Shown here in pieces: positions 17,105 through 25,575 of a DNA stretch of 64,000 bases. Numbering within the stretch: the stretch's first letter is position 1; each line of letters opens with the position of its first letter. The notes under the pieces are model-generated. The model was not told the DNA's origin and searched no databases. It worked only from the letters and a program-made list of their open reading frames with translations. The translations under genes were made by a program, and so were the position numbers. Source of the DNA: JAOABP01 sp964590395 (GTDB taxonomy: Bacteria; Hydrothermota; Tepidihabitantia; Tepidihabitantales; Tepidihabitantaceae); NCBI GenBank assembly GCA_964590395.1, contig CAZPVT010000030.1, positions 248,001 through 312,000 on the forward strand, in the 5' to 3' direction.

Positions 17105-18608
17105 GAGGTTTAAGAATGGCGAAGGGGACAATCATCTCTTCAAGGGAGATGCCGCCGTGCTGAAGTGTAAATTTATATGTCCTTTCGTATTCCCTGGGTT
17201 TAGTTGGATAAATAAAATAAAAATCAGAACGGGCTATGGCATATTTTACCCCTTGATGTTCAATTGGCAAAGCATAGTTTTCCGGACGATGGATGAGCAA
17301 TGCCTCCTTTTCGTCGACCCTGAGAGCCGCACCGTGCTTATACCGGAGATTGGCAGAAATTTCCCTTGAGCCGTAGATAAGGGTGGGCCGCCGAACCCGA
17401 ATAAAGCCGTGATCGCTGGTAACAATTACCCGACAATCTCTTCTTGTAAGATCTTTTAGCAATTCGAATACAGGAGAAAAGGCAAACCAGACCCGGGTAG
17501 CACCAACGAGGGCAATATCACCCGGGATTATTTCATCTAAGATTTTATTTTGTCTGACCGAGTGAATTAAGAGATCAAGAAAGTTTATAACCAATATTAC
17601 CAACCGGATGTTGTCATCAAAAATCACGGTTCTTATCGACGACAACTCTTCACTGTGGGCAATTTTAAAAAATGCAAACCGCTGTCGAAATCCAAGCCGG
17701 CGCAGCTGCTCAGTCAAAAGCTCCTGCTCAAACCGGTTCTGACCACTTTCTTCAAAGACCCACCACTGCGGGTAGCGACGCTTAATTTCCAATGGCAAAA
17801 GTCCGCTGAAGATGGCATTTCGGGAATAAGGGGTAGCGGTAGGGAGAATTGAGTAGTAATGGCTGGTCTCGATATCGTAATAATCCCGGAGTAAAGGGGC
17901 AATCGTCACCCACTGGTCTTGACGCATAGAATCCAGAACTATAAAATAGGTCTGCTTCTCTTGCCAGTTGGGACAAACATATTTTGCCAGTAATTGATGG
18001 CTCATACTCGGACCTTGACCGGCAATCCAGTTCAGGTAGTTTCCTTCCACATAACTGCTAAACCGGTTATTCGCATCTTGTCGTTGATCCAACAACAGCT
18101 GGCCAAGGGTATCGTCACCGTAACGAGAAAGTATACTGGTCCAGTAAGTCAAAAAGTAATAATATTCCGCCCAATCCTCAGGCGAATTCAACTGCTTAGG
18201 CTCGTTGATCGCTTGAACAAAATCCTGTCCAATCTGAACGCTGATCAATCTCCTTTTTTCCAGTAGACGCTTAAGCACAGCCAATAGTTGGGCTGGGGTA
18301 AACGGCTTAATTATGAAATCATCCACCAGTCTTCCCAGCGCTTCATTGATCAATCCTTCATCTTCGGATTTGGTCACCATCGCCACCAGTACCTGCGGAT
18401 CGACCTCCTTAATTCTACGCAAAATATCCAATCCCTGCATTCCGGTCATCATCTGGTCAAGCAGTATCAGATCGAAATTCGCCTCTTTTAAGAGCAACAG
18501 ACCGTCCGGACCATTGGTTGCGGTCGCCACCTGGTACCCCTTCTTCTCCAGCGCGTAAATAAATGGTCTCAACATATCAATCTCATCATCAATCCAAAGA
18601 ATTCTCAT
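17100..18608 (-). CDS. porX: PorX-like response regulator: receiver domain plus PglZ alkaline-phosphatase-like domain
   Basis: A 502-residue protein. Residues 1-115 are a receiver domain: acidic pair in IDDE (7-9), phosphoacceptor Asp51 (LLDQMM), Thr79 and Lys101. Residues about 215-495 are a PglZ domain: VLDSMRQ with Asp226, the nucleophile region PTATPYSRNAIFSGL (Thr257 or Thr259), NFLDLLIHS (Asp345, His349) and TSDHGF (Asp399, His400), that is, the zinc ligands of the alkaline phosphatase fold. This architecture and the TPYSRNAIFSG motif are those of Bacteroidota PorX, which regulates type IX secretion and has been shown to be a phosphodiesterase. The kinase gene overlaps it by 4 bp. The exact role in this organism is inferred. 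Confidence 0.85.
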   Translation of the reverse strand: MRILWIDDEIDMLRPFIYALEKKGYQVATATNGPDGLLLLKEANFDLILLDQMMTGMQGLDILRRIKEVDPQVLVAMVTKSEDEGLINEALGRLVDDFIIKPFTPAQLLAVLKRLLEKRRLISVQIGQDFVQAINEPKQLNSPEDWAEYYYFLTYWTSILSRYGDDTLGQLLLDQRQDANNRFSSYVEGNYLNWIAGQGPSMSHQLLAKYVCPNWQEKQTYFIVLDSMRQDQWVTIAPLLRDYYDIETSHYYSILPTATPYSRNAIFSGLLPLEIKRRYPQWWVFEESGQNRFEQELLTEQLRRLGFRQRFAFFKIAHSEELSSIRTVIFDDNIRLVILVINFLDLLIHSVRQNKILDEIIPGDIALVGATRVWFAFSPVFELLKDLTRRDCRVIVTSDHGFIRVRRPTLIYGSREISANLRYKHGAALRVDEKEALLIHRPENYALPIEHQGVKYAIARSDFYFIYPTKPREYERTYKFTLQHGGISLEEMIVPFAILKPR

Positions 18609-19879
18609 TCTCTCACCACCGGCAGGTAGACGGCAAAAACTGTTTTGCCTGGTTTTGACTCCTTTAAAACTAGTCGGCCTTGATGATAACTCTCCACAAT
18701 CCGTCTTGCCAACGTCAATCCAACACCCCAGCCATACCGCTTGGTTGTTACACCGGGTTCAAACAACTTCACTATTTTTACCCCTTCACCGGTATCAATT
18801 ACTTCAATTTCTGCCCACCGTCCGTCAAAAGTTAAACCAACTCTCACCAATACCCGGCCTTCTTTCTCGCCAATAGCATCAACGCTGTTTTTCAGTAGAT
18901 TTTCCAAGGTCCATGAAAAAAGTACCGCATCCACCTGTACCAGCGGGTCTTCCTCAATTTCCGTGAGCAGCTTTATCCGACTGGGTGTCCGGCGACGGAC
19001 AAAATCTACGGTTCGATTCACAATCTCCCCTATCTGACGACGCGTCAGTTCTGGTGGTAGACCGATCCGGCTGAACCGATTCAACACCTCTTTCATTCTT
19101 CCCAGATCCTCTTCCATTTTTCCGACAATTTCGCCCTGTCCGTTTTCCTTCAGTACCTCCAACCAAGCAGAAAAGGAAGAAACCGGTGTTGCCATCTGGT
19201 GTGCTGTTTCCTTTGCCAGTGCGGTCCAGATATGCTCCTGCTCTCGACGTTTATACTCTAAGACACCCAGCACCCCAATCCCTACAAAGCCGAGAAAAAG
19301 CAACAACTGAATCAAAGAAAAGAGTCTTAACTGGGCCACCGACCCTGCCAGACGAACAGAAATCTGCCTTAGGGTAACTGTCGAAGGCGAGACACCGTAA
19401 TGGATGACATTGAGACAACTTAGTGTGTCCCCATCGCGCACTAAAACTGGTATCGGCTGGTGTTCTGCATCCAGTTTCTTAATCAGTGCTAAGAGTGAAG
19501 GAAGGATGGTATCGCGATTGCCAATATTTCTATGGGCAACCGGCTTGCCATGGGGATCAGTAATAATCACCGGAAAATCAATTTTCTGAATCACCTCGTC
19601 AAAGATAATATCCAGTTCCGGGGAACCTGCCTCATCTGGTTCGGTGATTCTACTCATAAATCGGGCATAGATTCTTGTGCGTAACTGAGTTTCATTTTCC
19701 AACTGACGAAAAAGCGTTGCCGCATAGCTGCGCCACTGCTGGGACATTTTCAAAAGCAAATACTGGGAATACAAGAACCATATACCTGCTAAAGCAGTTA
19801 ACCCGATGATGAAATAAATCCGGAGTGCTTTAGGTCCGAGGTTAAATTTTATTCGTTTCAATAACTTTAATTTTCTCAC
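18605..19879 (-). CDS. Membrane sensor histidine kinase partnered with the PorX-like regulator
   Basis: About 424 residues: a basic N-terminus, a first membrane helix (IYFIIGLTALAGIWFLYSQY), an extracytoplasmic sensor region with no recognised domain, a second helix (LIQLLLFLGFVGIGVLGVL), a dimerisation box with phospho-acceptor AHQMATPVSSFSAW, and a HATPase domain with N-box LENLLKNSVDAIG, DTGEGV and GWGVGLTLARRIVESY. The start is placed at GTG 19877-19879, because a TTGACT-16-TAAAAT promoter predicts transcription from about 19877; a TTG 42 nt upstream lies inside the promoter. It overlaps the regulator gene by 4 bp, so the two form one operon. It could correspond to PorY functionally; that is inference. 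Confidence 0.85.
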   Translation of the reverse strand: MRKLKLLKRIKFNLGPKALRIYFIIGLTALAGIWFLYSQYLLLKMSQQWRSYAATLFRQLENETQLRTRIYARFMSRITEPDEAGSPELDIIFDEVIQKIDFPVIITDPHGKPVAHRNIGNRDTILPSLLALIKKLDAEHQPIPVLVRDGDTLSCLNVIHYGVSPSTVTLRQISVRLAGSVAQLRLFSLIQLLLFLGFVGIGVLGVLEYKRREQEHIWTALAKETAHQMATPVSSFSAWLEVLKENGQGEIVGKMEEDLGRMKEVLNRFSRIGLPPELTRRQIGEIVNRTVDFVRRRTPSRIKLLTEIEEDPLVQVDAVLFSWTLENLLKNSVDAIGEKEGRVLVRVGLTFDGRWAEIEVIDTGEGVKIVKLFEPGVTTKRYGWGVGLTLARRIVESYHQGRLVLKESKPGKTVFAVYLPVVRE

Positions 19880-19883
19880 TGTA

Positions 19884-19911
19884 ATTTTATCAGCTTTAAT
19901 TTTGAAGTCAA
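19884..19911 (-). promoter_or_regulatory. Leaderless promoter of the kinase/PorX-like operon
   Basis: Minus strand: TTGACT (19906-19911), 16 bp, TAAAAT (19884-19889). The predicted start, 19877, falls within the GTG codon 19877-19879. It is back-to-back with the DUF6754-like promoter, the two -35 boxes being 19 bp apart. Confidence 0.6.
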
Positions 19912-19930
19912 GGAAAAACAAGATGTTTTC

Positions 19931-19958
19931 TTGACTATCCCATAATGAAATGTATTCT
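19931..19958 (+). promoter_or_regulatory. Promoter of the four-gene membrane cassette
   Basis: TTGACT (19931-19936), 16 bp, TATTCT (19953-19958). The predicted start is 19965, three bases before the ATG at 19968, so the mRNA is essentially leaderless. The -10 is weaker than the others. Confidence 0.5.
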
Positions 19959-19967
19959 TAAAATCTG

Positions 19968-21104
19968 ATGCAGATATTTAATTTGCTCGTTGTTTTATTT
20001 ATTCCGCCAGAATCGTTAGTAGTTCGAGACAACCCAAACGACCAGGGACAGGCAATTTTAATTACCTGGACCTACCAGGCTCCGGAGATAATTGGTTATC
20101 GACTGTTTCGTTCCTGCACTCCAGAAGGAGGTTTTCAGCCAGTTACTACCGAATTTATTATCCGGACCGAATACCTTGATACCGATTTATCGTTGTGCAA
20201 CAATACTCCCTATTATTACTTTGTCCGCGCCTATTCCGCAACCGATTCTGCTGATTCCGAAGTTGCGGGCCCGGCGATACCAACGGCGCAGTGGTTTAAT
20301 ACTGGTAGAAGCAATGTACTGATCCTCACTGTGATAATCAGTGGCTTTTTTCTCTACTACCTACTCCGGACACGCCGAGGCGCAAAAATGTTTATAAGAA
20401 AAATCAGTGGTCTGGACGCTATTGACGAAGCATTAGGAAGGGCAACCGAGTTAGGCAAACCAATTCTATTCAGTTTTGGTCTTGGTTACATTACGGATAT
20501 GGTGGTTATCGCTGCACTCCCCCTGCTCCGGCGCATTGCTCGTAAATCTGCCGAGTACGCTGTTCGGCTAATCGTACCCAACTCGGACCCGATTGTTATG
20601 ACCGCTGCCCAGGAGACGGTCAAAGAGGCGTATACTGAATCCGGCAGGCCGGATCTATACAATCAGGACGATATTACCTTTCTTACCTCAGATCAATTCG
20701 GTTATGCTGCCGGAGTTGATGGATTAATCCTTCGGGAAAAACCCGGTGCCATCTTCTGGCTCGGGTATTTCTATGCTGAATCTTTGATAATGGCAGAAAC
20801 CGGTCATTCAGTAGGAGCCATTCAGCTTGCTGGAACTACCGAGACTACGCAGTTACCTTTCTTTATCGCCGCTTGTGATTACACAATGCTCGGTGAAGAA
20901 ATTTATGCTGCCTCCTGCTATCTCAAGCCGGAACCGATAATGCTGAGCACGATAAAGGGTGAAGATGCGCTGAAATTTCTGTTTATTATTCTGATTACCA
21001 TCGTAGTCTTATTAGGTACTTTGGGTGAATCCCTTCAACCCCGAACAACCACGTTCTTTCGGATTTTTGAAGCGATTGTTAATTGGTTTACCCCCCCGAG
21101 TTAA
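19968..21104 (+). CDS. FnIII plus DUF6754-like membrane protein
   Basis: A 378-residue protein. A hydrophobic N-terminus is followed by an FnIII-like domain (about 20-105: VRDNPNDQGQAILITWTY, IIGYRLFRS, YYYFVRAYSATDSA), a membrane helix (NVLILTVIISGFFLYYLL) with RTRRGAKMF after it, a conserved domain (about 140-335) and a C-terminal helix (FLFIILITIVVLLG). The domain contains GLDAIDEALGRATELGKPI and QLPFFIAACDYTMLGEEIY, which I associate with the uncharacterised family DUF6754. Positive-inside residues put the FnIII part outside and the DUF domain in the cytoplasm. It leads a four-gene membrane cassette; I do not know its function. Confidence 0.7.
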   Translation: MQIFNLLVVLFIPPESLVVRDNPNDQGQAILITWTYQAPEIIGYRLFRSCTPEGGFQPVTTEFIIRTEYLDTDLSLCNNTPYYYFVRAYSATDSADSEVAGPAIPTAQWFNTGRSNVLILTVIISGFFLYYLLRTRRGAKMFIRKISGLDAIDEALGRATELGKPILFSFGLGYITDMVVIAALPLLRRIARKSAEYAVRLIVPNSDPIVMTAAQETVKEAYTESGRPDLYNQDDITFLTSDQFGYAAGVDGLILREKPGAIFWLGYFYAESLIMAETGHSVGAIQLAGTTETTQLPFFIAACDYTMLGEEIYAASCYLKPEPIMLSTIKGEDALKFLFIILITIVVLLGTLGESLQPRTTTFFRIFEAIVNWFTPPS

Positions 21105-21110
21105 TCGGTT

Positions 21111-21815
21111 ATGCTAAAACGTAATATTCCAATAGTTATCGTATTCACCACTGCTCTACTCCTTATCGTTGCCTTTTTTATTCCTCACCGTCCCTTCGGT
21201 GATCTAGAATCCCGATTCCTCAACTGGTATGCTATCATCTCTGGTTTCACTTTTCTCTTAGGACTTGACTCTTTAACCCACCACCATTTAATAAAAGTAG
21301 TCCGTGGCCAAAAGGGCTGGTTTTACAGCCTACTGCTAGTCACCAGTCTGTTTGCGACATTAGGGCTCGGTCTTTGCTCCTGGATTAGGTTTGGCAGTCC
21401 GTTTGCTCTCCGTGCACCGTTTATGTGGCTCTATAAGTATATGATCATCCCTTTGCAGGCAACGATGTTCGCTACGCTTGCCTTTTTCATTTTCTCCGCC
21501 GCCTACCGTGCCTTCCGAGTACGCAATGTTGGTGCTACCCTAATGCTGATCGCCGCCTGTTTGGTAATGCTAGGTAATGTTCCGCTAGGCTCGAGTATCT
21601 GGGGAATGATAAGTAGTTTGATTCATATCGTTTTCCCGCAAGTAGACTTTACCAGTCTGAAACAACTGGAAATTTTTGCCAAGATAAAGGACTGGCTGAT
21701 GGCAATTCCTCAAGCCGCAGCGGGCAGAGGCATTGGCATCGGTCTGGCACTTGGTGGCATAGCAATGTCACTACGCATTATTCTTGGTATTGAACGTACC
21801 TATCTCTCGTCGTAA
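21111..21815 (+). CDS. Uncharacterised six-helix membrane protein of the DUF6754-like cassette
   Basis: A 234-residue integral membrane protein with about six helices, for example IVIVFTTALLLIVAFFI, WYAIISGFTFLLGL, FYSLLLVTSLFATLGLGL, MIIPLQATMFATLAFFIF, ATLMLIAACLVMLGNV and GIGIGLALGGIAMSLRIIL. There is one loop of about 30 residues before the last helix. No motif I recognise. It starts 6 bp after the DUF6754-like gene and stops 3 bp before the next gene, so it is part of a single transcript and probably a subunit of one complex. Confidence 0.75.
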   Translation: MLKRNIPIVIVFTTALLLIVAFFIPHRPFGDLESRFLNWYAIISGFTFLLGLDSLTHHHLIKVVRGQKGWFYSLLLVTSLFATLGLGLCSWIRFGSPFALRAPFMWLYKYMIIPLQATMFATLAFFIFSAAYRAFRVRNVGATLMLIAACLVMLGNVPLGSSIWGMISSLIHIVFPQVDFTSLKQLEIFAKIKDWLMAIPQAAAGRGIGIGLALGGIAMSLRIILGIERTYLSS

Positions 21816-21818
21816 ACT

Positions 21819-22643
21819 ATGAAATTCTGGAAAAAAATTGCTACTATCGACCGACGGATTGTGTATCTACTCCTGGCACTAGTCGTGTTATTCCCGTTGA
21901 TTATCAAACCCCAGATAACGGTGCGGATTTCCGAACCGGTACGGGATGCCTACAAAACGATTGACCATCTACCTCCGAACTCGGTCGTAATGATTTCGAT
22001 CGACTTCGACCCCTCATCCGCACCTGAAGTTCAACCAATGCTAATCGCCATTCTCCGTCACTGCTTCAAGAAAAACATTAAAGTAATACTCACTGGCCAA
22101 TTGGCACTGGGTTTGCCCTTAGGAGAAATTGCTCTAAACCAGGTGGCACCGGAATACAACAAAGTTTATGGACTGGACTTTGTTAATATCGGGTATCGGC
22201 CGGGATTTACGGCAATGATGGTTGGTATTGGCAGAGAAATCCGCGATTTCTTCAAAACCGATTACCGGGGCGTGCCATTGGACAGTTTTGAATTTATGCG
22301 TCAAGTACACAACTATCACAATATTGACATCCTGGTCACCCTCGCTCATGGTGGTGTTGCCGATGCATGGATTCAGTATGCCGGTGCCCGTTTCAAACAA
22401 AAGGTCGTTGTCGGCTGTACCGGCGTTAATGCTCCGGGGATGTACCAGTATTACAGTGCGCGTCAGATTGAGGGCATCATCGGTGGTTTGCAGGGAGCAG
22501 CGGAATACGAAACCCTTGTGAGAACCCCCGGTGCCGCTACTCTTGGGATGCCTGCTCAGTCAACAGCGCATGCACTACTAATTTTGCTCTTGCTCCTTGG
22601 CAATATTGGTTTTCTACTTTCCAAGCATAGACAGAGGAGATAG
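21819..22643 (+). CDS. Uncharacterised protein anchored at both ends, DUF6754-like cassette
   Basis: A 274-residue protein with a helix near each end (VYLLLALVVLFPLII at about 15-29 and ALLILLLLLGNIGFLL near 252-267) and a roughly 215-residue domain between them that looks alpha/beta: VVMISIDFDPSSAPEVQPM, KKNIKVILTGQLALG and ILVTLAHGGVADAWI. The basic ends (MKFWKK, SKHRQRR) suggest both termini are cytoplasmic and the domain extracytoplasmic. The conserved-looking GLQGAAEYE and GMPAQSTAHALL segments lie close to the second helix. I cannot assign a family. It is contiguous with genes on both sides; the next ATG follows its stop codon directly. Confidence 0.72.
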   Translation: MKFWKKIATIDRRIVYLLLALVVLFPLIIKPQITVRISEPVRDAYKTIDHLPPNSVVMISIDFDPSSAPEVQPMLIAILRHCFKKNIKVILTGQLALGLPLGEIALNQVAPEYNKVYGLDFVNIGYRPGFTAMMVGIGREIRDFFKTDYRGVPLDSFEFMRQVHNYHNIDILVTLAHGGVADAWIQYAGARFKQKVVVGCTGVNAPGMYQYYSARQIEGIIGGLQGAAEYETLVRTPGAATLGMPAQSTAHALLILLLLLGNIGFLLSKHRQRR

Positions 22644-23270
22644 ATGCCTGCAGAGATCATTGGAACTTGGATCGCTGCGACGCTAACCATTGCAATACTA
22701 TCGTTTCTTTATCGGGACAATCCGCTTTACCGTGCAGCAGAACACATTTATGTCGGCATCTCGGCTGGATTTACGGTGATTTACGCATGGGTTTTTGATG
22801 TCTATCCGATGCTGGTTGATACCTTTAAAAATAATTTAGCCGCCCGCAACTACCTTGAAGCCTATATATTGATCGTTCCTGCGCTACTGGGTGTTATGAT
22901 GCTTCTCCGCTCCATTCCGAAACTGGTCTGGCTTTCTCGCTGGTCGATATCATTCACCATTGGCATCGGCGCTGGTTTGGGGCTCCTGGCGTCAATTCAA
23001 GGATACCTCCTACCTCAAATATCCGATACACTTCGTCCGCTGGTCAACTTGAACAACGCAATAATCTACATTGGGGTGATTAGTACCCTTACTTATTTTT
23101 ATTTCTCCCGGGAGCATACAGGGATTATCAGAGGGCTATCGCGTCTCGGGACGATATTTATTATGATGGCTTTCGGTGCTTCGTTCGGATATACGGTAAT
23201 GGCCCGTATTTCACTACTCATCGGCAGATTTTATTTTCTCTTTCATGATTGGTTACCACTGATCAGGTAA
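22644..23270 (+). CDS. Uncharacterised multi-helix membrane protein, last gene of the DUF6754-like cassette
   Basis: A 208-residue integral membrane protein with five to six helices. The first is broken by the conserved-looking RDNPLYRAAEHIYVGISAG, followed by YILIVPALLGVMMLL, ISFTIGIGAGLGLLASI, AIIYIGVISTLTYFYF and LGTIFIMMAFGASFGYTV. The start has the only strong ribosome site in the cassette (AGAGGAGATAG just before ATG), hinting that this subunit is made in larger amounts. No function recognised. It is followed by a 153-bp gap and tRNA-Val. Confidence 0.72.
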   Translation: MPAEIIGTWIAATLTIAILSFLYRDNPLYRAAEHIYVGISAGFTVIYAWVFDVYPMLVDTFKNNLAARNYLEAYILIVPALLGVMMLLRSIPKLVWLSRWSISFTIGIGAGLGLLASIQGYLLPQISDTLRPLVNLNNAIIYIGVISTLTYFYFSREHTGIIRGLSRLGTIFIMMAFGASFGYTVMARISLLIGRFYFLFHDWLPLIR

Positions 23271-23366
23271 CAATTATTCAGTCCGACAGTTATTAATAAA
23301 AATCACCAGATTTCCAAAGGGTTACAACAAAACTTGTGTCAACCAAATATTTTCTAGGCAATTTTC

Positions 23367-23394
23367 TTGACAGCTGTGAAAGATTTAATATATT
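23367..23394 (+). promoter_or_regulatory. Promoter of tRNA-Val
   Basis: TTGACA (23367-23372), 16 bp, TATATT (23389-23394), predicted start about 23401, 23 nt before the mature tRNA. Confidence 0.6.
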
Positions 23395-23423
23395 TCTATA
23401 ACTTGAACTGTTCAACGACAATT

Positions 23424-23499
<76 letters not shown>

Positions 23500-23500
23500 T

Positions 23501-23528
23501 TTGGTATCGTATTCCTTTGAGTTATAAT
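23501..23528 (+). promoter_or_regulatory. Leaderless promoter of the zinc-ribbon gene
   Basis: TTGGTA (23501-23506), 16 bp, TATAAT (23523-23528). The predicted start is 23535, inside the ATG at 23533-23535. The -35 begins two bases after the tRNA-Val 3' end. Confidence 0.5.
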
Positions 23529-23532
23529 TTCT

Positions 23533-24261
23533 ATGAAAGAGCATTTTGCTAATTTGCGTGCCTTACAGGATATTGATACCGACTTAAAACATCTTCGGGA
23601 ACGTTTAGAGGATCTTCCCCGGCGGATAAATGAGTTAAATCGGAATGTTGAAGCAGTAAAGCTGACTTTAGAAGAAAAACGTCAGGTGCTGCGAGAATAC
23701 AAAAAACAATATAAACTTACCGAAGTTGAATTACACACTACCGAAGAAAAAATTGCTAATTATTCTGTCCAACTATATTCAGCAAAGGATAACGTTCAGT
23801 ATAAGGCATTGATCAAAGAGATTGAAGTTCAGAAGAAAAACAAAAACAATATTGAAGATAAACTCCTAACTCTGCTTGAGGATATTGAGCAACTAGAGAA
23901 AGAAATACAAATCTTTGAGAATTCGGTTAAAGAAACCGAAATTGAAAACTGCAAGAAGATCGCGATGTTGAATGTCCAAAAGGTGGAACTGGACGCAGCA
24001 ATTGCCGAACGGGAAAAAAGCCGACAGGAAATAGCTACTAATCTTCCTGCCGAACTCTACCGCCGTTACGAGAGGATTCGCGCAAGCAAAGGCGGTATTG
24101 CTGTAACCAGTACCGAACTGGAACGTTGCAACGGATGTTTAAGTCCGATACCGCCACAGCGGCTACTGGAAATAGAACGGCAAGATAAACTTTACCTGTG
24201 TGAAACCTGTGGTAGAATCTTGCTTCCTCTCGAAAAAAAAACTTCTGCCACTGATAAGTGA
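23533..24261 (+). CDS. COG1579-type coiled-coil zinc-ribbon protein
   Basis: A 242-residue protein. Residues about 5-170 form a long charged coiled-coil hairpin, including the conserved YSVQLYSAKDNVQYKALIKE segment at its tip. It ends in a C4 zinc ribbon: CNGCLSPIPPQ and LCETCGRILLP. This is the architecture of COG1579 proteins, widespread in bacteria, with a nucleic-acid-binding role proposed but not settled. The downstream gene starts with a GTGA overlap, and RNase HI-like genes are often next to this family. The start is ATG at 23533, one to two bases from the predicted transcription start. Confidence 0.85.
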   Translation: MKEHFANLRALQDIDTDLKHLRERLEDLPRRINELNRNVEAVKLTLEEKRQVLREYKKQYKLTEVELHTTEEKIANYSVQLYSAKDNVQYKALIKEIEVQKKNKNNIEDKLLTLLEDIEQLEKEIQIFENSVKETEIENCKKIAMLNVQKVELDAAIAEREKSRQEIATNLPAELYRRYERIRASKGGIAVTSTELERCNGCLSPIPPQRLLEIERQDKLYLCETCGRILLPLEKKTSATDK

Positions 24262-24719
24262 CACAGAACTCAAAATCCTGTCCTGGGGAATATTATTTGG
24301 TACAAATCGATGGTTCATCACGCTATAATCCCGGTCCGGCAGGAATTGGGGTAGTTATTTTTGATCCGCTGGGTAAAGTGGTTAAAGAGATCAGCTGGTT
24401 TATTGGTAATAAAACCAACAATCAGGCAGAATATCAGGCACTACTCATCGCTTTAAATGAAATCCGCCAATGGAAGAAAGTGCCTGTGCTCATTGAGACC
24501 GATTCCGAACTGCTTTACTATCAAATAATCGGTGATTACCGAGTAAGAAATCCCGAGCTTCGCACTCTACACCGACGGGTAAAATTGTTGTTATCCCAAC
24601 TGCCCAATGTCAAAATAAAACTGGTTTCAAGAGTAAAGAATCGGTCTGCCGACCGTCTGGCGAAAAAAGCTACTGATAACCGCGGTCAAATTTCTGTCTA
24701 TGAAAAAAGAAACCGGTAA
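24258..24719 (+). CDS. RNase HI-like protein
   Basis: A 153-residue protein with an RNase H fold and all four catalytic carboxylates: Asp in QIDGSSRYNPGPAG, Glu in TNNQAEYQAL, Asp in IETDSELLYY and Asp in NRSADRLAKKA. The domain covers about residues 8-140 and lacks the basic protrusion loop of E. coli RNase HI, as in the archaeal/Sto-type and RVT_3 families. It should cleave the RNA strand of RNA-DNA hybrids. The start is GTG, overlapping the zinc-ribbon stop codon by 4 nt; it overlaps the acyltransferase gene by 20 bp. Confidence 0.88.
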   Translation: MTQNSKSCPGEYYLVQIDGSSRYNPGPAGIGVVIFDPLGKVVKEISWFIGNKTNNQAEYQALLIALNEIRQWKKVPVLIETDSELLYYQIIGDYRVRNPELRTLHRRVKLLLSQLPNVKIKLVSRVKNRSADRLAKKATDNRGQISVYEKRNR

Positions 24720-25575
24720 CCATCCGCTGACCTGGTTGATGCCCTTGGCGACGTTAATTCAATTTGTGCTACCACGCTGGCTAGTGTTGAAGATTGCGAC
24801 TGCTATCAGTTATTTTGTCTTTAGATTTAGCTATCGGCAGCGGGAACGATTGTTAGAAAACTACCGCCACATCTTCGGTGCGGACACCCCCGAACACCTA
24901 CTCCGAGCCACCGTCCGTCAGGCATATAAGAACCTAGCGTTGTTTTACGTTGATCTTTTAAGGATACCGGTAATGAGGAAAAGAACCGTGTTGCTAGCCG
25001 AAATGGACCCTAGCAATATCAACCGTATCCTACGGGAAAAATCTGGCGTAATTCTTGTTACCGGTCATATCGGAAACTGGGATCTTGCCGGCGTGTTTCT
25101 ATCTGCTTTAGGTTATCCGATTTCAGCGGTGGTGGAACCAATTCCCCGCGGCTGGACCAAAACCTTTAATCGTTACCGTGGCGCCTGTGCGATGGAAACC
25201 ATTCCGATACCAGAACATGAACGGATTAAACGGGCACTCGAAAAAGCACGGATACTGGCTTTAGTTGCTGACCGTGACCTAACCGGTAAGGGCATCATCT
25301 GTCCAGCATTTGACGCCAAACGCTCCTATCCTAAAGGACCAGCGGTGTACGCGTTACGCTACAATGTGCCAATTGTGATTGGCTATTTTATCCGACAGCA
25401 AAGGAAAAACCACCCCCCTTACCTTGGAATAATCGAACCGCCAATAGAATTTCAGCCGAGTGGCGATCTAAATAACGATATTGTCAACTTAACCAATATT
25501 ATCGCTCAACATCTGAATCGGCTCATCAGCCATTACCCTGACCAGTGGCTGGTATTTAATGCAGAATGGCAATAA
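24700..25575 (+). CDS. LpxL/HtrB-family lysophospholipid or lipid A acyltransferase
   Basis: A 291-residue membrane-associated acyltransferase. An N-terminal hydrophobic segment (about 10-40) precedes the catalytic HX4D motif HIGNWD (TGHIGNWDLAG), VVEPIPRGW, an aspartate-rich VADRDLTGKG segment and GPAVYALRYNVPIVIG. Members transfer a secondary acyl chain to lipid A precursors or, in actinobacteria (PatA), to phosphatidylinositol mannosides. Here it is followed by dut and a PimA-like GT4 glycosyltransferase, so a glycolipid acceptor is an alternative to lipid A. No other lpx genes are in the window. Confidence 0.82.
   Translation: MKKETGNHPLTWLMPLATLIQFVLPRWLVLKIATAISYFVFRFSYRQRERLLENYRHIFGADTPEHLLRATVRQAYKNLALFYVDLLRIPVMRKRTVLLAEMDPSNINRILREKSGVILVTGHIGNWDLAGVFLSALGYPISAVVEPIPRGWTKTFNRYRGACAMETIPIPEHERIKRALEKARILALVADRDLTGKGIICPAFDAKRSYPKGPAVYALRYNVPIVIGYFIRQQRKNHPPYLGIIEPPIEFQPSGDLNNDIVNLTNIIAQHLNRLISHYPDQWLVFNAEWQ

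Noticed and set aside
17100..18608. PglZ domain taken as a BREX phage-defence marker
   Set aside because: The receiver domain, the adjacent histidine kinase and the TPYSRNAIFSG motif point to PorX; no brxC, pglX or other BREX genes are present.
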